In this document: one piece after another, positions 16,703 to 26,410 of the stretch
How positions within the stretch are numbered: position 1 is the first letter of the stretch
Layout of the letters: the number at the start of each line of letters is the position of its first letter
Source: Streptomyces sclerotialus
Lineage (GTDB): Bacteria > Actinomycetota > Actinomycetes > Streptomycetales > Streptomycetaceae
DNA: 64,000 nt
Direction: 5' to 3'
Assembly: GCF_040907265.1 (NCBI RefSeq)
Contig: NZ_JBFOHP010000002.1
Coordinates: 1,116,001-1,180,000, forward strand
Notes under the pieces: model-generated
Told to the model about the DNA's origin: nothing
What the model saw: the letters and a program-made list of their open reading frames with translations, nothing else
Databases searched by the model: none
Translations under genes and position numbers: made by a program

Positions 16703-17995
16703 ATGCCACCCCTCACCACGGCACAACCCATCCCGACGCGGCAGGCGCCACCGACGCGTGCGGCCCGCGCCGCCGTGCTGGCCTCGGCCACGCTGCCCCT
16801 CATGGCCGCGGCGATCATCGCGCCCGGACTGCCCGCGATGAGCGAGGAGTTCGCCGAAACACCCGGCGGGGGGCTCCTCGTCCGCTTCGTGGTGACCATC
16901 ACCTCGCTCGCCATCGCCGTCAGCGCTCCGCTGTCCGGGCTGATCGCCGACCGTGTCGGGCGACGTTCGCTGCTGGTGTCCGGTCTCGTGCTGTACGCCG
17001 TCAGCGGCACGGCGGGATTCTTCGCCACCGACCTGTACGTGCTGCTCGCCACACGGGCACTGCTCGGCGTCGCGGTGGGCGGGATCATGACGGCGGTCAG
17101 CGCGACCGTCACCGACTGGTTCGAGGGGGCACGACGGGCCTCGTTCCTCGGGTTGCAGCAGGCGTTCGCGAGCCTGGGCGGCGTCGTCTTCCTGCCGCTG
17201 GGCGGGGTCCTGGCCGGAGTCGACCGGCGTGCGCCGTTCTGGCTGTACGCCGTATCGACCGCCGTCGCCGTCCTCGCGTTCACCGCCCTGCGGGAGGGGC
17301 AGCGGGGCGGGCGCGGCACAGGTCCTGGGGCCGGGGAGCCCCCGCCGCGCGGGCAGCACCCGCAGCGCAGCGGGACGGGCCGCATCGCCGGCGTGTACGC
17401 ACTGGCGTTCGCCGCGACGCTCGCGTTCTACATGGGGCCCACCCAACTACCTTTCCTGCTGCAGGACTTCGGCAGCGGCCCCGGCGTCGTCGGCGCGGTG
17501 GTCGCCGGGAGCACGCTGTCCGGGACGTTCGGCGCGCTGGCCTTCCCGTACCTGCGACGACGGCTGGCCGCCACCGCGATCACCGCCGTCGCCATCGCGC
17601 TGCTGGGCACCGGCTGGCTGCTGGTCGGGACGGCCGGCACGGTCGTCCACGTACTGGCCGGGATGCTCGTCGGCGGTACGGGGGTCGGGCTCGTCGTACC
17701 CCACCTCAACCTGCGCCTGAGCGAACTCGCCCCCGACGGGCGGCGTGGACGAGTCCTCAGCGGGCTCGTCACGGGAATCTTCCTCGGACAGTTCCTCTCT
17801 CCACTGGCACTCCAACCCCTCATCCACGCGGCCGGCCTCGCGGGCGCGTTCACGTGGACAGGAGGGGCGATGGCGGCCGGGGCGGCCCTGACGGGCCTCC
17901 TGACCGGCCTGAACCGCCAAAAGCGCGTGCGGGCGACAGGACCTGCCACCACACCACCACATCCACCACCGCAACCACGTCCACCACAGAAATGA
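16703..17995 (+). CDS. MFS transporter, drug-efflux type
   Basis: A 430-residue integral membrane protein with about 12 hydrophobic segments. Motif A between segments 2 and 3 is clear (GLIADRVGRRSLLV), and the central loop at ~195-220 is Gly/Arg/Pro-rich. After the last helix a soluble tail rich in Thr and Pro ends in PPHPPPQPRPPQK. A good ribosome-binding site (AGGGAGG) precedes the ATG. The shared operator ties it to the TetR gene upstream. The family exports small organic molecules with protons; the substrate is not evident. The Dabb-domain gene follows after 22 nt and is probably cotranscribed. Confidence 0.88.
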   Translation: MPPLTTAQPIPTRQAPPTRAARAAVLASATLPLMAAAIIAPGLPAMSEEFAETPGGGLLVRFVVTITSLAIAVSAPLSGLIADRVGRRSLLVSGLVLYAVSGTAGFFATDLYVLLATRALLGVAVGGIMTAVSATVTDWFEGARRASFLGLQQAFASLGGVVFLPLGGVLAGVDRRAPFWLYAVSTAVAVLAFTALREGQRGGRGTGPGAGEPPPRGQHPQRSGTGRIAGVYALAFAATLAFYMGPTQLPFLLQDFGSGPGVVGAVVAGSTLSGTFGALAFPYLRRRLAATAITAVAIALLGTGWLLVGTAGTVVHVLAGMLVGGTGVGLVVPHLNLRLSELAPDGRRGRVLSGLVTGIFLGQFLSPLALQPLIHAAGLAGAFTWTGGAMAAGAALTGLLTGLNRQKRVRATGPATTPPHPPPQPRPPQK

Positions 17996-18017
17996 ATTCC
18001 GGAAAGGGAGCACTCTG

Positions 18018-18434
18018 ATGATCCACCACTGCATCCGCTTCACCTTGAAGCCCGGCACCACGCCCGAGCAGCTCGAAGACGCCCTCGCCAGCCTGCGCAA
18101 CCAGGGCGAGGTCATCCCCTCCGTACGGTCCTTCCTCGTCGGCCGCGACCACGGCGGTGCGTACGAGTGGGGCGCCACCTTCCAGATGGACGACCTCGAG
18201 GGCTACTGGGAATACCTCATCCACCCCGCCCACCGCCGCACCGACGAGATCGGACTGCCGCTGGTCGACAAGTTCGTGTCGTTCGACATCACCGACGACC
18301 CGGACCCCAGGACCGGCACGAAGATCGCCGAACTGCACCAGCGCCGCTACGACGCCGACCCCGGCCTCACCGAACTCGTCTCCAACCTCAACCAGTACGA
18401 AGGCAGCGCCGCCCCCGGCCCCCACGCCGCCTGA
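18018..18434 (+). CDS. Dabb-family (stress-responsive A/B barrel) protein
   Basis: A 138-residue protein with the Dabb fold signature: MIHHCIRFTLKPGTTPEQLE at the start, SVRSFLVGRD, and the closing strand VDKFVSFDITDD with the HPAHR segment before it. Dabb proteins are small dimeric barrels; some are enzymes in polyketide or aromatic metabolism and many are uncharacterised. The Shine-Dalgarno GGAAAGGGAG is strong. It follows the MFS gene closely and ends at a large hairpin, so tetR-regulated MFS plus Dabb may form one unit. The C-terminal ~25 residues are disordered. Confidence 0.8.
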   Translation: MIHHCIRFTLKPGTTPEQLEDALASLRNQGEVIPSVRSFLVGRDHGGAYEWGATFQMDDLEGYWEYLIHPAHRRTDEIGLPLVDKFVSFDITDDPDPRTGTKIAELHQRRYDADPGLTELVSNLNQYEGSAAPGPHAA

Positions 18435-18441
18435 CGCCCGT

Positions 18442-18489
18442 CCGGGAGGCGGGGCGGCGGCCCGTCACCGCCGCCGCCCCGCCTCCCGG
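18442..18489 (+). terminator. 19-bp perfect hairpin
   Basis: The arms 18442-18460 (starting CCGGGAGGCG) and 18471-18489 are perfect reverse complements around a 10-base loop. There is no T run, as is common for Streptomyces terminators. It closes the MFS-Dabb unit; the remaining ~290 bases to the next gene hold no supported feature. Confidence 0.8.
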
Positions 18490-18779
18490 CGAGTGCCGCT
18501 GACGGCGGACGAGGGCAGTTCCCCGCTGACCCGGGTTCGTCGGCAGCGCGCCACCTGCGCCGCCGGGCAGATGTCCGGGGCCCGTGTGGAGGGCTGGAGA
18601 AGCCCGGCACGATTCGGGACCCGGCCGGTTTCCGGCCTGCCGGAATACGCCCTCTGCGTTCAGGGGTTGGGAGTGACGCCCAAGGAACACCCCAAGGCAC
18701 CCCAGGGGCACCCGCCCCTGGGACGCACGGCACGCCCCGGGGGCGCCCCCCTCACGGGCTGGCGAAGGACAGGTGAGAG

Positions 18780-19793
18780 ATGAAAGCCGTCATCCGGACA
18801 GCTCCCGGTGGCCCCGAAGTGCTCCAGTTCGTCGAGCGTCCGCTCCCCGTCCCCGGCCCCGGTGAGGTGCGGGTCCGGGTGCACGTCTCGGGCCTCAATC
18901 CCACCGACTGGCGCAGCCGCCGACGCGCGCTGCCGCCCGGCGTGGACGAGCAGGTGCCCCACCAGGACGGTGCCGGGGTGATCGACGCCGTCGGGCCGCA
19001 GGTCGATCCGGCGCGGATCGGACAGCGGGTGTGGATCTGGGAAGCTGCGTGGGAGCGGCCCTGGGGAACGGCCCAGGAGTACACGCTCGTCCCCGACCCG
19101 CATGCCGTCGCCCTGCCCGACCACGCCCCGTTCGCACTCGGCGCGGCCCTGGGCATCCCGGCGCTGACGGCGCACCGCGCGCTGACCGTCCACGACGGCG
19201 GCCCAGGACGTCTCGCACCCGGCGCTCTGCACGGCACGACCGTGCTGGTGGCGGGCGGTGCGGGGGCGGTCGGCAACGCGGCGGTGCAGCTCGCGCGCTG
19301 GGCCGGTGCGCGCGTGGTCACCACGGTCAGTAGTCCGGCGAAGGCCGCGCTGGCACGCGCGGCCGGTGCGCACCGGGTGGTCGACTACCGTACGCAGGAC
19401 GCGGGGGCCGAGATCCTCTCGTTCGCGCCCGCCGGCGTCGACATCGTCGTGGAGGCCGCACCGGGCGCCAACGCCGCGCTCGACCTCGCGGTGGCCGCCC
19501 AAGGGGCTGTCATCGCCTACTACTCGGGCGGCGAGAACGAGGAGCTGTCCGTTCCCGTGCTCTCCTCGCTGTCGGCGAACCTGCGCTGGCAGAGCGTCTT
19601 CGTCTACACCGTGCCGTACGCGGCGAAGCAACAGGCGCTCGCCGACGTCACCGCAGCCGTGGACGCGGGTGCGCTGCGCGTGGGCGAGGACGCCGGACTG
19701 CCGTTGCACCGCTTCACGCTGGAGCACGCCGCCGACGCCCACGCGGCACTCGAACAGGGCGTCGTCGGGAAGGTCCTGCTCGACGTCGCTTGA
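18780..19793 (+). CDS. NADPH:quinone reductase-like MDR oxidoreductase
   Basis: A 337-residue zinc-independent medium-chain dehydrogenase/reductase. The N-terminal GroES-like domain starts MKAVIRTAPGGPEVLQF and contains NPTDWRSRR; the Rossmann part has the nucleotide-binding loop VAGGAGAVGNAAVQLARWAG (~155-175) and the family segment ARAAGAHRVVDYRTQD. The cysteines and histidines that bind catalytic zinc in alcohol dehydrogenases are absent. It would reduce quinones or activated alkenes with NADPH. It is preceded by a weak GGACAGG ribosome-binding site and stands alone between a terminator and decayed sequence. Confidence 0.88.
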   Translation: MKAVIRTAPGGPEVLQFVERPLPVPGPGEVRVRVHVSGLNPTDWRSRRRALPPGVDEQVPHQDGAGVIDAVGPQVDPARIGQRVWIWEAAWERPWGTAQEYTLVPDPHAVALPDHAPFALGAALGIPALTAHRALTVHDGGPGRLAPGALHGTTVLVAGGAGAVGNAAVQLARWAGARVVTTVSSPAKAALARAAGAHRVVDYRTQDAGAEILSFAPAGVDIVVEAAPGANAALDLAVAAQGAVIAYYSGGENEELSVPVLSSLSANLRWQSVFVYTVPYAAKQQALADVTAAVDAGALRVGEDAGLPLHRFTLEHAADAHAALEQGVVGKVLLDVA

Positions 19794-19801
19794 CGGGCGC
19801 G

Positions 19802-19954
19802 GTCCCGGACCGGCTCGCACCGCTCGTCATGGGGCACATCGTGGACACCGGGGCGACCGTGGCCTCCGGGTACTCCGGCGCGTACGGGCTGATGGCCGGC
19901 GGCAGTGGTCCGGCCTCGATGAACAGCGGAACAGCGGTCAACGGTCAGCGGTGA
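19802..19954 (+). pseudogene. Possible tail of a lost MFS transporter
   Basis: A short in-frame stretch (LVMGHIVDTGATVASGYSGA) resembles the last loop and helix of an MFS permease and ends in a low-complexity tail. There is no start and no N-terminal part. This is a weak call. Confidence 0.25.
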
Positions 19955-19986
19955 GCGCTCAGCGGTGAGCGCTCAGCGCTGAGCGC
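19946..19986 (+). repeat. 14-bp tandem repeat, three copies
   Basis: CAGCGGTGAGCGCT is repeated at 19946, 19960 and, with one change and one missing base, 19974. It lies in non-coding sequence. Confidence 0.85.
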
Positions 19987-20029
19987 CTTCCGTTCCCCTT
20001 CAGAGACCGCTCGCGTCGATCAGTCATCA

Positions 20030-20386
20030 GTCAGCCAGTACTGGTTGCGGCAGACGGTGACGGTGACGTTCGTGGGGTTCAGGTCGACCGCTCCGGCCCG
20101 GGGTAGGGGACGTGCGGTGCGCTGCCGTCGTTGGGCAGGTACGGCATCGCCAGGACCTCGACGTCGGGGGGGGCGGGGCACTGGACGGTGGTGCGGGCCG
20201 GGTCGAGGATGACGGCTCGGTGAGCGCCTTCGCCGGTGATCCGAACGAGAGCCCTGGGCTCGTCGAAGGAGCCGACGACGGAGCGGGGCAGCGGGCACCG
20301 TGCCCGGAGCGCCGGCCGCAGCCCGGGAAGGGTGAGTTGAACAGACAGGCGGGAAGTTCGTTGCGCAGGAAGGAGCCCTGGAGCTG
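20030..20386 (-). pseudogene. Fragmentary gene(s) opposite the amidase promoter
   Basis: On the reverse strand one frame ending at 20079 reads like real protein (LPRSVVGSFDEPRALVRITG, then HRAVILDPARTTVQCP and VEVLAMPYLPNDGSAPHV), and a second frame opens at its end with TNVTVTVCRNQYWLTDD and stops at once. In other actinobacteria I recall a similar small protein followed by a small cysteine-rich one, but the second is cut here. No start with a ribosome-binding site is visible. Likely decayed. Confidence 0.4.
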
Positions 20387-21763
20387 ATGGAGCCGAGCGA
20401 TCTCGTATGGCATGACGCGGTCGGCCTCGCGAGTCTGATCTCAGCGGGCACGGTGAGCGCCGTCGAGGTGGTGGCCGCCCATCTCGACCGGATCGAGGCG
20501 GTCGCAGACCGAGTGAACGCCTTCGTGACCGTGCTCGGTGAGCAGGCTCTGCACGCCGCAGCGCGACCGGCCGACGGCCCGCTCAGCGGAGTCCCCTTCA
20601 CGGTCAAGGACTCCTTCGACACCGCGGGGACCCCCACCACCTGGGGGTCGAGGCTCTTCGCCGACCGGGTGCCCGATACCGATGCCACTACGGTGGCCCG
20701 CCTTCGGCAGGCCGGCGGCATCCTGCTGGCCAAGACAAACCTGCCGGAGATGTCCTACTGGACCGAGACGGACAACCGCCTGACCGGCAGGTCCCTGAAC
20801 CCCTACGATCCGCAGCGCACTCCCGGGGGCTCCAGCGGCGGTGAGTCGGCGGCCATCGCGAGCGGGCTCTCGCCGCTCGGTATCGGGAGCGACGTCGCCA
20901 TCTCCGTGCGCGGGCCCGCCGCCGACACGGGGATCGCCTCGATCAAGCCCACCCACGGCAGGTTGCCGATGACCGGCCACTTTCCCGCCGTGCCGCGCCG
21001 CTGGTGGCACGCAGGCCCCATGGCCCGCAGCGTGCGCGACCTGCGCTTGGCACTCTCCCTCATGGAAGGGCCCGATGGCAGCGACCCCTACGCCGTGGTG
21101 CTGCCCGCCGCAGACCGCACCCGCGCCAGGGGCCGGCTGCGCATCGGCTGGACCGCCGCGGCGTTCGGCGCGGTCGATCAACAGGTCGCCGCCACGGTCG
21201 CCGCGGCGGCCACGGCGCTGGCCGAGTTCGGGCACGACGTCCGGGAGAGCGAGCTGCCCTGGCTCGCCGAGCGGGACTGCACCCTGCTGTCGGCGACGCT
21301 GTTTCCCGCGGAGATACGGCCCGCCCTGCGCGCCGTCACCTCTGGCCGCGAGACGGAGGTGCACCCGGTCATCGCTGCCACGCTGGAGTCCGCCGAGGTT
21401 CCGCTGGCCGACTATGTCGCCGCCGAACACGAGGTGGAGGAACTGCGCACGCGATGTGCCGCATGGTTCGCCGACCACGACGTCCTGCTGTGCCCCGTAA
21501 CGCCCTTTCCCGCGCCGCCTCATGGCCGCAGCCGCCTGGACGTGGACGGTGTCTCCCTGCCGGCACGCGCGGTGATGCGCGCGACCGTACCGTTCAACCT
21601 GACTGGTCTGCCCGCCGTCGCGCTCCCTTTCGGTGCCACGGACGACGGCCTGCCTCTCGGCGTCCAGCTGGTCAGCCGATGGTGGGCCGATGCCCTCCTC
21701 CTCGACCTCGCGGAGCGACTGGAGGAGATCAGCCCCGTCCGCGGCCGCCGACCCGCCTTCTGA
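20387..21763 (+). CDS. Amidase-signature family hydrolase
   Basis: A 458-residue amidase. The Ser-cisSer-Lys triad can be placed: Lys in [13 protein letters not shown] (~70), the cis-Ser in [12 protein letters not shown] (~150) and the nucleophile in the segment [16 protein letters not shown] (~175), where most relatives read GSDIGGSIRxPA. The Ala-Ile in place of Gly-Gly just before the nucleophile is unusual and could change activity. The family hydrolyses amides such as aryl or fatty amides; GatA is excluded because no gatB/gatC is near. An AAGGAGC site lies before the ATG. It stands alone in the + direction. Confidence 0.88.
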   Translation: MEPSDLVWHDAVGLASLISAGTVSAVEVVAAHLDRIEAVADRVNAFVTVLGEQALHAAARPADGPLSGVPFTVKDSFDTAGTPTTWGSRLFADRVPDTDATTVARLRQAGGILLAKTNLPEMSYWTETDNRLTGRSLNPYDPQRTPGGSSGGESAAIASGLSPLGIGSDVAISVRGPAADTGIASIKPTHGRLPMTGHFPAVPRRWWHAGPMARSVRDLRLALSLMEGPDGSDPYAVVLPAADRTRARGRLRIGWTAAAFGAVDQQVAATVAAAATALAEFGHDVRESELPWLAERDCTLLSATLFPAEIRPALRAVTSGRETEVHPVIAATLESAEVPLADYVAAEHEVEELRTRCAAWFADHDVLLCPVTPFPAPPHGRSRLDVDGVSLPARAVMRATVPFNLTGLPAVALPFGATDDGLPLGVQLVSRWWADALLLDLAERLEEISPVRGRRPAF

Positions 21764-21841
21764 GAGGGGCGTTTCGGCAGGCGGCCTCAGAGAGCATTGT
21801 CGAAGCGAGACGTCGGCAACAGCTGTGACGACGATCTGTAG

Positions 21842-21910
21842 TTGACCTAGTTGACCTAGTTGGCCTAGATGACCTAGTTGGCCTAGTTGGCCTAGATGGC
21901 CTAGATGGCC
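21842..21910 (+). repeat. CTAG-containing 9-bp tandem repeat, about 7.7 copies
   Basis: Units of the form WTGRCCTAG (TTGACCTAG, TTGGCCTAG, ATGACCTAG, ATGGCCTAG) run without a gap from 21842 to 21910. Each copy contains CTAG, a tetramer that is rare in most bacteria, and the block is far AT-richer than its surroundings. It lies between two convergent genes. Confidence 0.95.
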
Positions 21911-22025
21911 CTTCCGATGGATTGCCAGCCCCGCTGGGACTTGGGCCCGTTGTCTTCCGGTGAACCAGCGAGATCCTGGCCGGCGTCGCCCTGACTTTCT
22001 GCCTGAGGGCGCCGCACAGCCGGCT

Positions 22026-22919
22026 TCAGACGACCAGAACCCGGCGCCCGCGCGTGTGACCGGCCTGGCTGTCGATGTGCGCCGCCGCTGCCTCGGCGAG
22101 CGGGTACGACTTCTCGACCGGGATGTGGAGCTTTCCCCGCGAGATGAGGCCGACGGCCTCGGCGAGCGCTTCCGGCACGCTCCCGGCCACGCCGGAGAAC
22201 CGGACACCGAACTCCGGCGCATCGAGATCGGCGATGGAGATGACCTTCTGCGCATCCCCGGTCAGCTCGACGAGCTCGCGGATCACGCCCGAGCCGGCCA
22301 GGTCGAGAGCCGCGTCGACAGGGCCGAGCTCCCGCACCCGCTCGACCCAGCCCGCGCCGTACGTCGTGGCGAGGGCACCCATGCTCCGCAGGTAGTCCTG
22401 GTTCGCGGCCCCAGCCGTGCCGATCACCGTGATGCCGCGGTCACGGGCGATCTGCAGCACCGCCGATTCGACTCCCCCGGACGCACCGCTGACCAGCAGC
22501 GTCTGCCCGGACTGCACACCGACCTCGCGGATGACGCGCAGCGCGGTCTCCACCACGGAGGGATATCCGGCCGCCTCTTCGAACGTCAGCCCCTCGGGTA
22601 TACGGGCCCAGGCCGACAGCACGGCGAACTCGGCATACGTGCTCGAACCTTCACCGAACACGCGGTCGCCGGCCCTGACCCCTTCGACGCCCTCACCGAC
22701 CTCGTCCACCACCCCGGAGGCGTCCAGCCCGACCCCGGAGGGCAACTCGATCGGATGGGCCCCCAGGACCTGGCCTTCACGAATCCTCCAGTCGACGGGG
22801 TTCACGCCCGCCGCCCGTACGGCAATGCGTATCTGGCCGGGGCCCGCGTGGGGCTCCTCGGCAGCTACGAGTTGCAGGACGTCCGGACCACCGAACTCAC
22901 TGAAGCTCACCTTTTTCAT
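22026..22919 (-). CDS. NADPH-dependent MDR oxidoreductase
   Basis: A 297-residue quinone-reductase-like enzyme of the zinc-free MDR class: MKKVSFSEFGGPDVLQL at the start, AAGVNPVDWRIREG, the Rossmann loop LLVSGASGGVESAVLQIARD (~145-165) and a closing segment RGRRVLVV. It is slightly shorter than the gene at 18780 because the substrate-domain loops are shorter. It is divergent from a TetR gene, with a perfect palindrome between the two starts, so the TetR protein very likely represses it. Such pairs often respond to electrophiles or quinones, which is an inference. Confidence 0.88.
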   Translation of the reverse strand: MKKVSFSEFGGPDVLQLVAAEEPHAGPGQIRIAVRAAGVNPVDWRIREGQVLGAHPIELPSGVGLDASGVVDEVGEGVEGVRAGDRVFGEGSSTYAEFAVLSAWARIPEGLTFEEAAGYPSVVETALRVIREVGVQSGQTLLVSGASGGVESAVLQIARDRGITVIGTAGAANQDYLRSMGALATTYGAGWVERVRELGPVDAALDLAGSGVIRELVELTGDAQKVISIADLDAPEFGVRFSGVAGSVPEALAEAVGLISRGKLHIPVEKSYPLAEAAAAHIDSQAGHTRGRRVLVV

Positions 22920-22930
22920 GCGGCGACCGT

Positions 22931-22949
22931 AACACTAACGGTTAGTGTT
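22931..22949. promoter_or_regulatory. Perfect palindromic operator between oxidoreductase and tetR
   Basis: AACACTAACGGTTAGTGTT has perfect 9-bp arms around one central base and lies 11 bp before the oxidoreductase start and 40 bp before tetR. It is AT-rich and in the right place to control both. Confidence 0.8.
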
Positions 22950-22988
22950 TTGAATCCGTTATGGTTTTGCACCTGATAGCGTGAGGGC

Positions 22989-23615
22989 ATGACCGTGCCG
23001 ACCGGACGCCGTGAGCGCAAGAAGGCCGTAACCCGCCAGAAGATCGCTGACGCCGCCCTGCGGCTCTTCCTGGAACGCGGGTACGACGCGGTAGGCATCC
23101 GTGACGTGGCTGCCGAGGCCGACGTGGCCGTCACCACGCTCTTCTCTCACTTCCCGTCGAAAGAGGCCCTGGTTTTCGAGCAGGACGAAGACTTCGAGCA
23201 ACGCCTCACGCGGGCGGTCACCGACCGGGGGCCGCACGAGCCGCTCATCCCCGCGCTGCGCCGCGAGATCCAGGCCCTGGTACGTCACTGCACGGCGGAC
23301 AGCGCCGCCCCGATCTGGCACATGATCGACGCATCACCCGCCCTGCGGAAGTACGAGGAGTCGATGAGACTGCGCCACGCGGAGTCGCTGGCGACGGCCA
23401 TCGCCGCCGATCCCGACCTGTCACGGACCACAACGGCCTGCCGGGCGATCGCGAGGTTCGTGATCGACGCCTATTCGCTGGCCCGTGAGGCGGCCGATCC
23501 GAAGGCCGCGCTGGATGAGATCTTCCGGATGATCGAGGCGGCCTGGGAGGTCACCTGCCCCTCCGCAGACTCCACCGGCACGGCCGGACCGTACACCGGC
23601 ACGGCCGGACCGTAG
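22989..23615 (+). CDS. TetR-family transcriptional regulator
   Basis: A 208-residue regulator with an N-terminal helix-turn-helix (AALRLFLERGYDAVGIRDVA, then ADVAVTTLFSHFPSKEAL, residues ~20-62) and a C-terminal helical sensor domain. The basic start (GRRERKKAVTRQKIAD) is typical. The C-terminus carries a duplicated 21-nt unit encoding TGTAGPY/TGTAGP, so the last residues are probably dispensable. The divergent oxidoreductase and the palindrome between them define the likely target. Confidence 0.88.
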   Translation: MTVPTGRRERKKAVTRQKIADAALRLFLERGYDAVGIRDVAAEADVAVTTLFSHFPSKEALVFEQDEDFEQRLTRAVTDRGPHEPLIPALRREIQALVRHCTADSAAPIWHMIDASPALRKYEESMRLRHAESLATAIAADPDLSRTTTACRAIARFVIDAYSLAREAADPKAALDEIFRMIEAAWEVTCPSADSTGTAGPYTGTAGP

Positions 23616-23738
23616 TCAGGGCTCGACCCCGCCCGGCGCCCGTTTCGCCGAACCTCAGTGGCAGAGCGGATCAGTGCGTGAACCGACTTGATTGTTCTGT
23701 ACCGATGGCCCCCTGGCCGCACAGCGCCCAGCCGGCGT

Positions 23739-24266
23739 TCAGGCTGCGGCCGGCCCCATGAGCAGAACCAGCCGAGGCGCTTCGGAGCCGGCTACCGTCC
23801 GTCGGCCGCACTCCAGACCGAGCACCACCGCTGTCCGGTGGCGCTCATCGACCAGGTACCGGACGTGAAGCGCGGTCTCCACCGGCCCCGCCCCGCGACG
23901 CTCCTTCGACGCCTTCGGCCATCGCACCGGCTTGTCGTCACCTGCCTGAGGGCAGCAGGTCTCCGGAGTCGCTCCCGCCGCCGGCGCCCAGTACTTGGCG
24001 ATGTCGTCAGCAAGGAATGGGCCGTACCCCTCCGACGTACAGGAAATGGCCTCGAGGAAGGCACCGCTGCCGGCTCCCTCGACCGTGGAATTCGCCGTGT
24101 CCTGGCCTGTCACGTCATCTTCCGCCGGAACCGGATCGGCCTCTCCCCCGGCGTCCGGAGCGCCCTCGCGCTCGCAGTCCGTACAGCGATCCTCGAACCG
24201 CTCCCAGGGCCGGTCGGTGTCCGCGGAGAGGCCGCCACCGGCCGAGGAAAATGACCCCGGAGACAC
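23739..24266 (-). CDS. Hypothetical protein after the APC permease
   Basis: A 175-residue frame directly downstream of the permease gene, from a GTG at 24266 to 23739. The second half looks like real protein (WPKASKERRGAGPVETALHV, then RYLVDERHRTAVVLGLE), and there is a Cys pair (CTDC). No known domain is recognised and the ribosome-binding site is poor, so the start is uncertain. It may be a soluble partner cotranscribed with the permease, or a decayed gene. Confidence 0.4.
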   Translation of the reverse strand: MSPGSFSSAGGGLSADTDRPWERFEDRCTDCEREGAPDAGGEADPVPAEDDVTGQDTANSTVEGAGSGAFLEAISCTSEGYGPFLADDIAKYWAPAAGATPETCCPQAGDDKPVRWPKASKERRGAGPVETALHVRYLVDERHRTAVVLGLECGRRTVAGSEAPRLVLLMGPAAA

Positions 24267-24280
24267 CCGCACTGTACGTC

Positions 24281-26263
24281 TCAGCCGACATGGACCCGTG
24301 GCCGCTGATTCGGGTCCGGTTCGGCGCGGCGGAGGACCTCGCGGGTGACCGGGGCGACCTCGCCGTCGCCGAAGATGAGGAAGCGCAGCAGGTGGCCGAC
24401 CGGGTGGCCTTCGGTCCAGTTGAAGTATGCGTGCGGGACCTGGCCGGTGCGGTCGCGGAGCTCCATGAGGACGGCGGCGATGGTGTTGGGCACCACCGCG
24501 CCCGCCACGCGCAGCCTCCGTACACCGTGTGCTTCCTCGCCGTGTACGGCCAGGTCGGTGGTGAAGTCCGAGGAGTCCTGGAGGAAGACTTCCAGGAACA
24601 GGACGGGGCGACCGCCGGGGATGGGGGTCTCCTCGCGCTGGCTGTACTCCTTGATGCGGTACTCGGCGGCGGTGTGCTCGTCGGGCTCGTTGGCGATGAC
24701 CCGGAGCGGACCGGAGGCCGCGGCCTCGTCGATGAGCCGGGCGGCGGGCGCGTCGAAGGTGACCGCGGCGGCGCGCAGCTCGAAGGCTCGGTGGATGCGG
24801 GAGGCGAAGGAGGTCAGCAGGATGCCGAGGATGAAGAGGGAGGCGATCTTGATGCCGTCCGGGCGCTCGACGACGTTGGTGACCAGGGTGTAGGCGAAGA
24901 CGGCGGTGATCGCGGCGAAGCCGTACATCGCGAGCCGGTGGCCGCGGTGCCGGGCGGCGACGGTGGAGGCGAAGGCCGCCGAGAGCATCAGTACCAGCAC
25001 GCCGGTGGCGTAGGCGCCGCTCTGGTCGTCGACGTTCGCGTTGAACCACAGCGTGATGAACAGCGCGATGGCCATGAACAGGAGCACCAGCGGGCGCACC
25101 GCGCGGGTCCATTCGGGAGCCATGCCGTAGCGCGGGAGGTAGCGCGGCACAAGATTGAGCAGTCCGGCGAGGGCGGAGGCGCCGGCGAACCAGAGGATGG
25201 CGATGGTGGAGATGTCGTAGACGGTGCCGAAGACTTCGCCCAGATGTTCATGGGCGAGGTAGGCCAGCGCCCGCCCGTTGGCCGGGCCCCCGCTCTTGAA
25301 CGCGTCCTGCGGGATCAGGATCGTCGTCGCCAGGCTGGAGAGCAGCAGGAAGCAGCTCATGATGAGCGCGGCCGTGGTGAGCAGCTTCCGCGTGTCGCGG
25401 ATGCGGCCCTCGGGTTTGTCGTACGTATCGGTGGCGTCCCCGCGTACCTGGGGCATGACGGCGACGCCGGTCTCGAAGCCGGACATGCCGAGCGCCAGCT
25501 TGGGGAAGACCAGCAGCGCTACACCGATCATGACGAGCGGCGAGGAGTGCTGGGCCGTCATCGCGCTGGTCCAGTCGCCGATCCGCACCGGATGGCTGAA
25601 CACCTGCCAGGCGGAGGCGGCGAGGGTGACGAGGTTCAGGCCGAGGTACACGGTGACCAGTACCACCGCCACGCCGATGGCCTCGCGGAAGCCCTTGAGG
25701 AAGACGGCGCCGAGGGCGGCGATCAGGGCGATGGTGATCCAGGTGTTCTCGCCGTCCAGCCAGTGCGGCGCGAAGGGGTTCTCCACGACGTGCGCGGAGG
25801 CGTCCGCCGCCGACAGAGTGATCGTGATCATGAAGTCGGTGGCTGCGAAGCCCAGCAGCACCAGGACGAAGAGCTTCCCCGCCCACCAGGGCAGCAGCCG
25901 CTCCAGCATGTGGATCGACCCCTCGCCGTGCGGGCTCTCCCGCGCCACCCTGCGGTAGACCGGCAGCGCGCCCAGCAGGGTCAGTGCGATCAGGACCAGC
26001 GTCGCGAGCGGCGAGAGCAGGCCGGCCGCGAGCGCCGCGATGCCCGGCTGGTAGCCGAGGGTGGAGAAGTAGTCCACACCGGTCAGGCACATCACCCGCC
26101 ACCACTTGTGGCCCTTGTGTTCGGTCGGTGGGGTGCCGTGGGGCCCGGGGTGACGGGCGGACTGCTCGCTCAGTCCCTCCAGGAGCCAGGCCCGCCACCG
26201 ATGGCGGCGGCCGGCTCCCGGAGCCGGCCCGTTCTCGGTCTCGGCCTGATCGATGGGAGGCAT
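24281..26263 (-). CDS. APC-superfamily permease with C-terminal cytosolic domain
   Basis: A 660-residue membrane protein. After a ~50-residue cytosolic start it has about 12 hydrophobic segments (residues ~60-480) with APC-type features such as [15 protein letters not shown] in the first broken helix, followed by a ~170-residue soluble domain that ends in [15 protein letters not shown]. It is usually labelled an amino-acid transporter, but the first-helix pattern and the place inside a potassium locus make potassium or another cation a reasonable alternative. It is clearly distinct from the KimA-like gene at 38582. I saw no copy of the 11-bp direct repeat upstream of it. Confidence 0.8.
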   Translation of the reverse strand: MPPIDQAETENGPAPGAGRRHRWRAWLLEGLSEQSARHPGPHGTPPTEHKGHKWWRVMCLTGVDYFSTLGYQPGIAALAAGLLSPLATLVLIALTLLGALPVYRRVARESPHGEGSIHMLERLLPWWAGKLFVLVLLGFAATDFMITITLSAADASAHVVENPFAPHWLDGENTWITIALIAALGAVFLKGFREAIGVAVVLVTVYLGLNLVTLAASAWQVFSHPVRIGDWTSAMTAQHSSPLVMIGVALLVFPKLALGMSGFETGVAVMPQVRGDATDTYDKPEGRIRDTRKLLTTAALIMSCFLLLSSLATTILIPQDAFKSGGPANGRALAYLAHEHLGEVFGTVYDISTIAILWFAGASALAGLLNLVPRYLPRYGMAPEWTRAVRPLVLLFMAIALFITLWFNANVDDQSGAYATGVLVLMLSAAFASTVAARHRGHRLAMYGFAAITAVFAYTLVTNVVERPDGIKIASLFILGILLTSFASRIHRAFELRAAAVTFDAPAARLIDEAAASGPLRVIANEPDEHTAAEYRIKEYSQREETPIPGGRPVLFLEVFLQDSSDFTTDLAVHGEEAHGVRRLRVAGAVVPNTIAAVLMELRDRTGQVPHAYFNWTEGHPVGHLLRFLIFGDGEVAPVTREVLRRAEPDPNQRPRVHVG

Positions 26264-26410
26264 GGACGCCCTCTTCCTGCCGTTCCGCCGTGCAACAACG
26301 GGAAGCGAGTATCCAGCACATCGTCGTGCATCACAGGGCCGTGGGCTACTCCGGAGCGTCGCCGGGCCGCTGCGCAGCGAGTTCAGGACGGTGAAAGGGC
26401 CGGCACGCCG

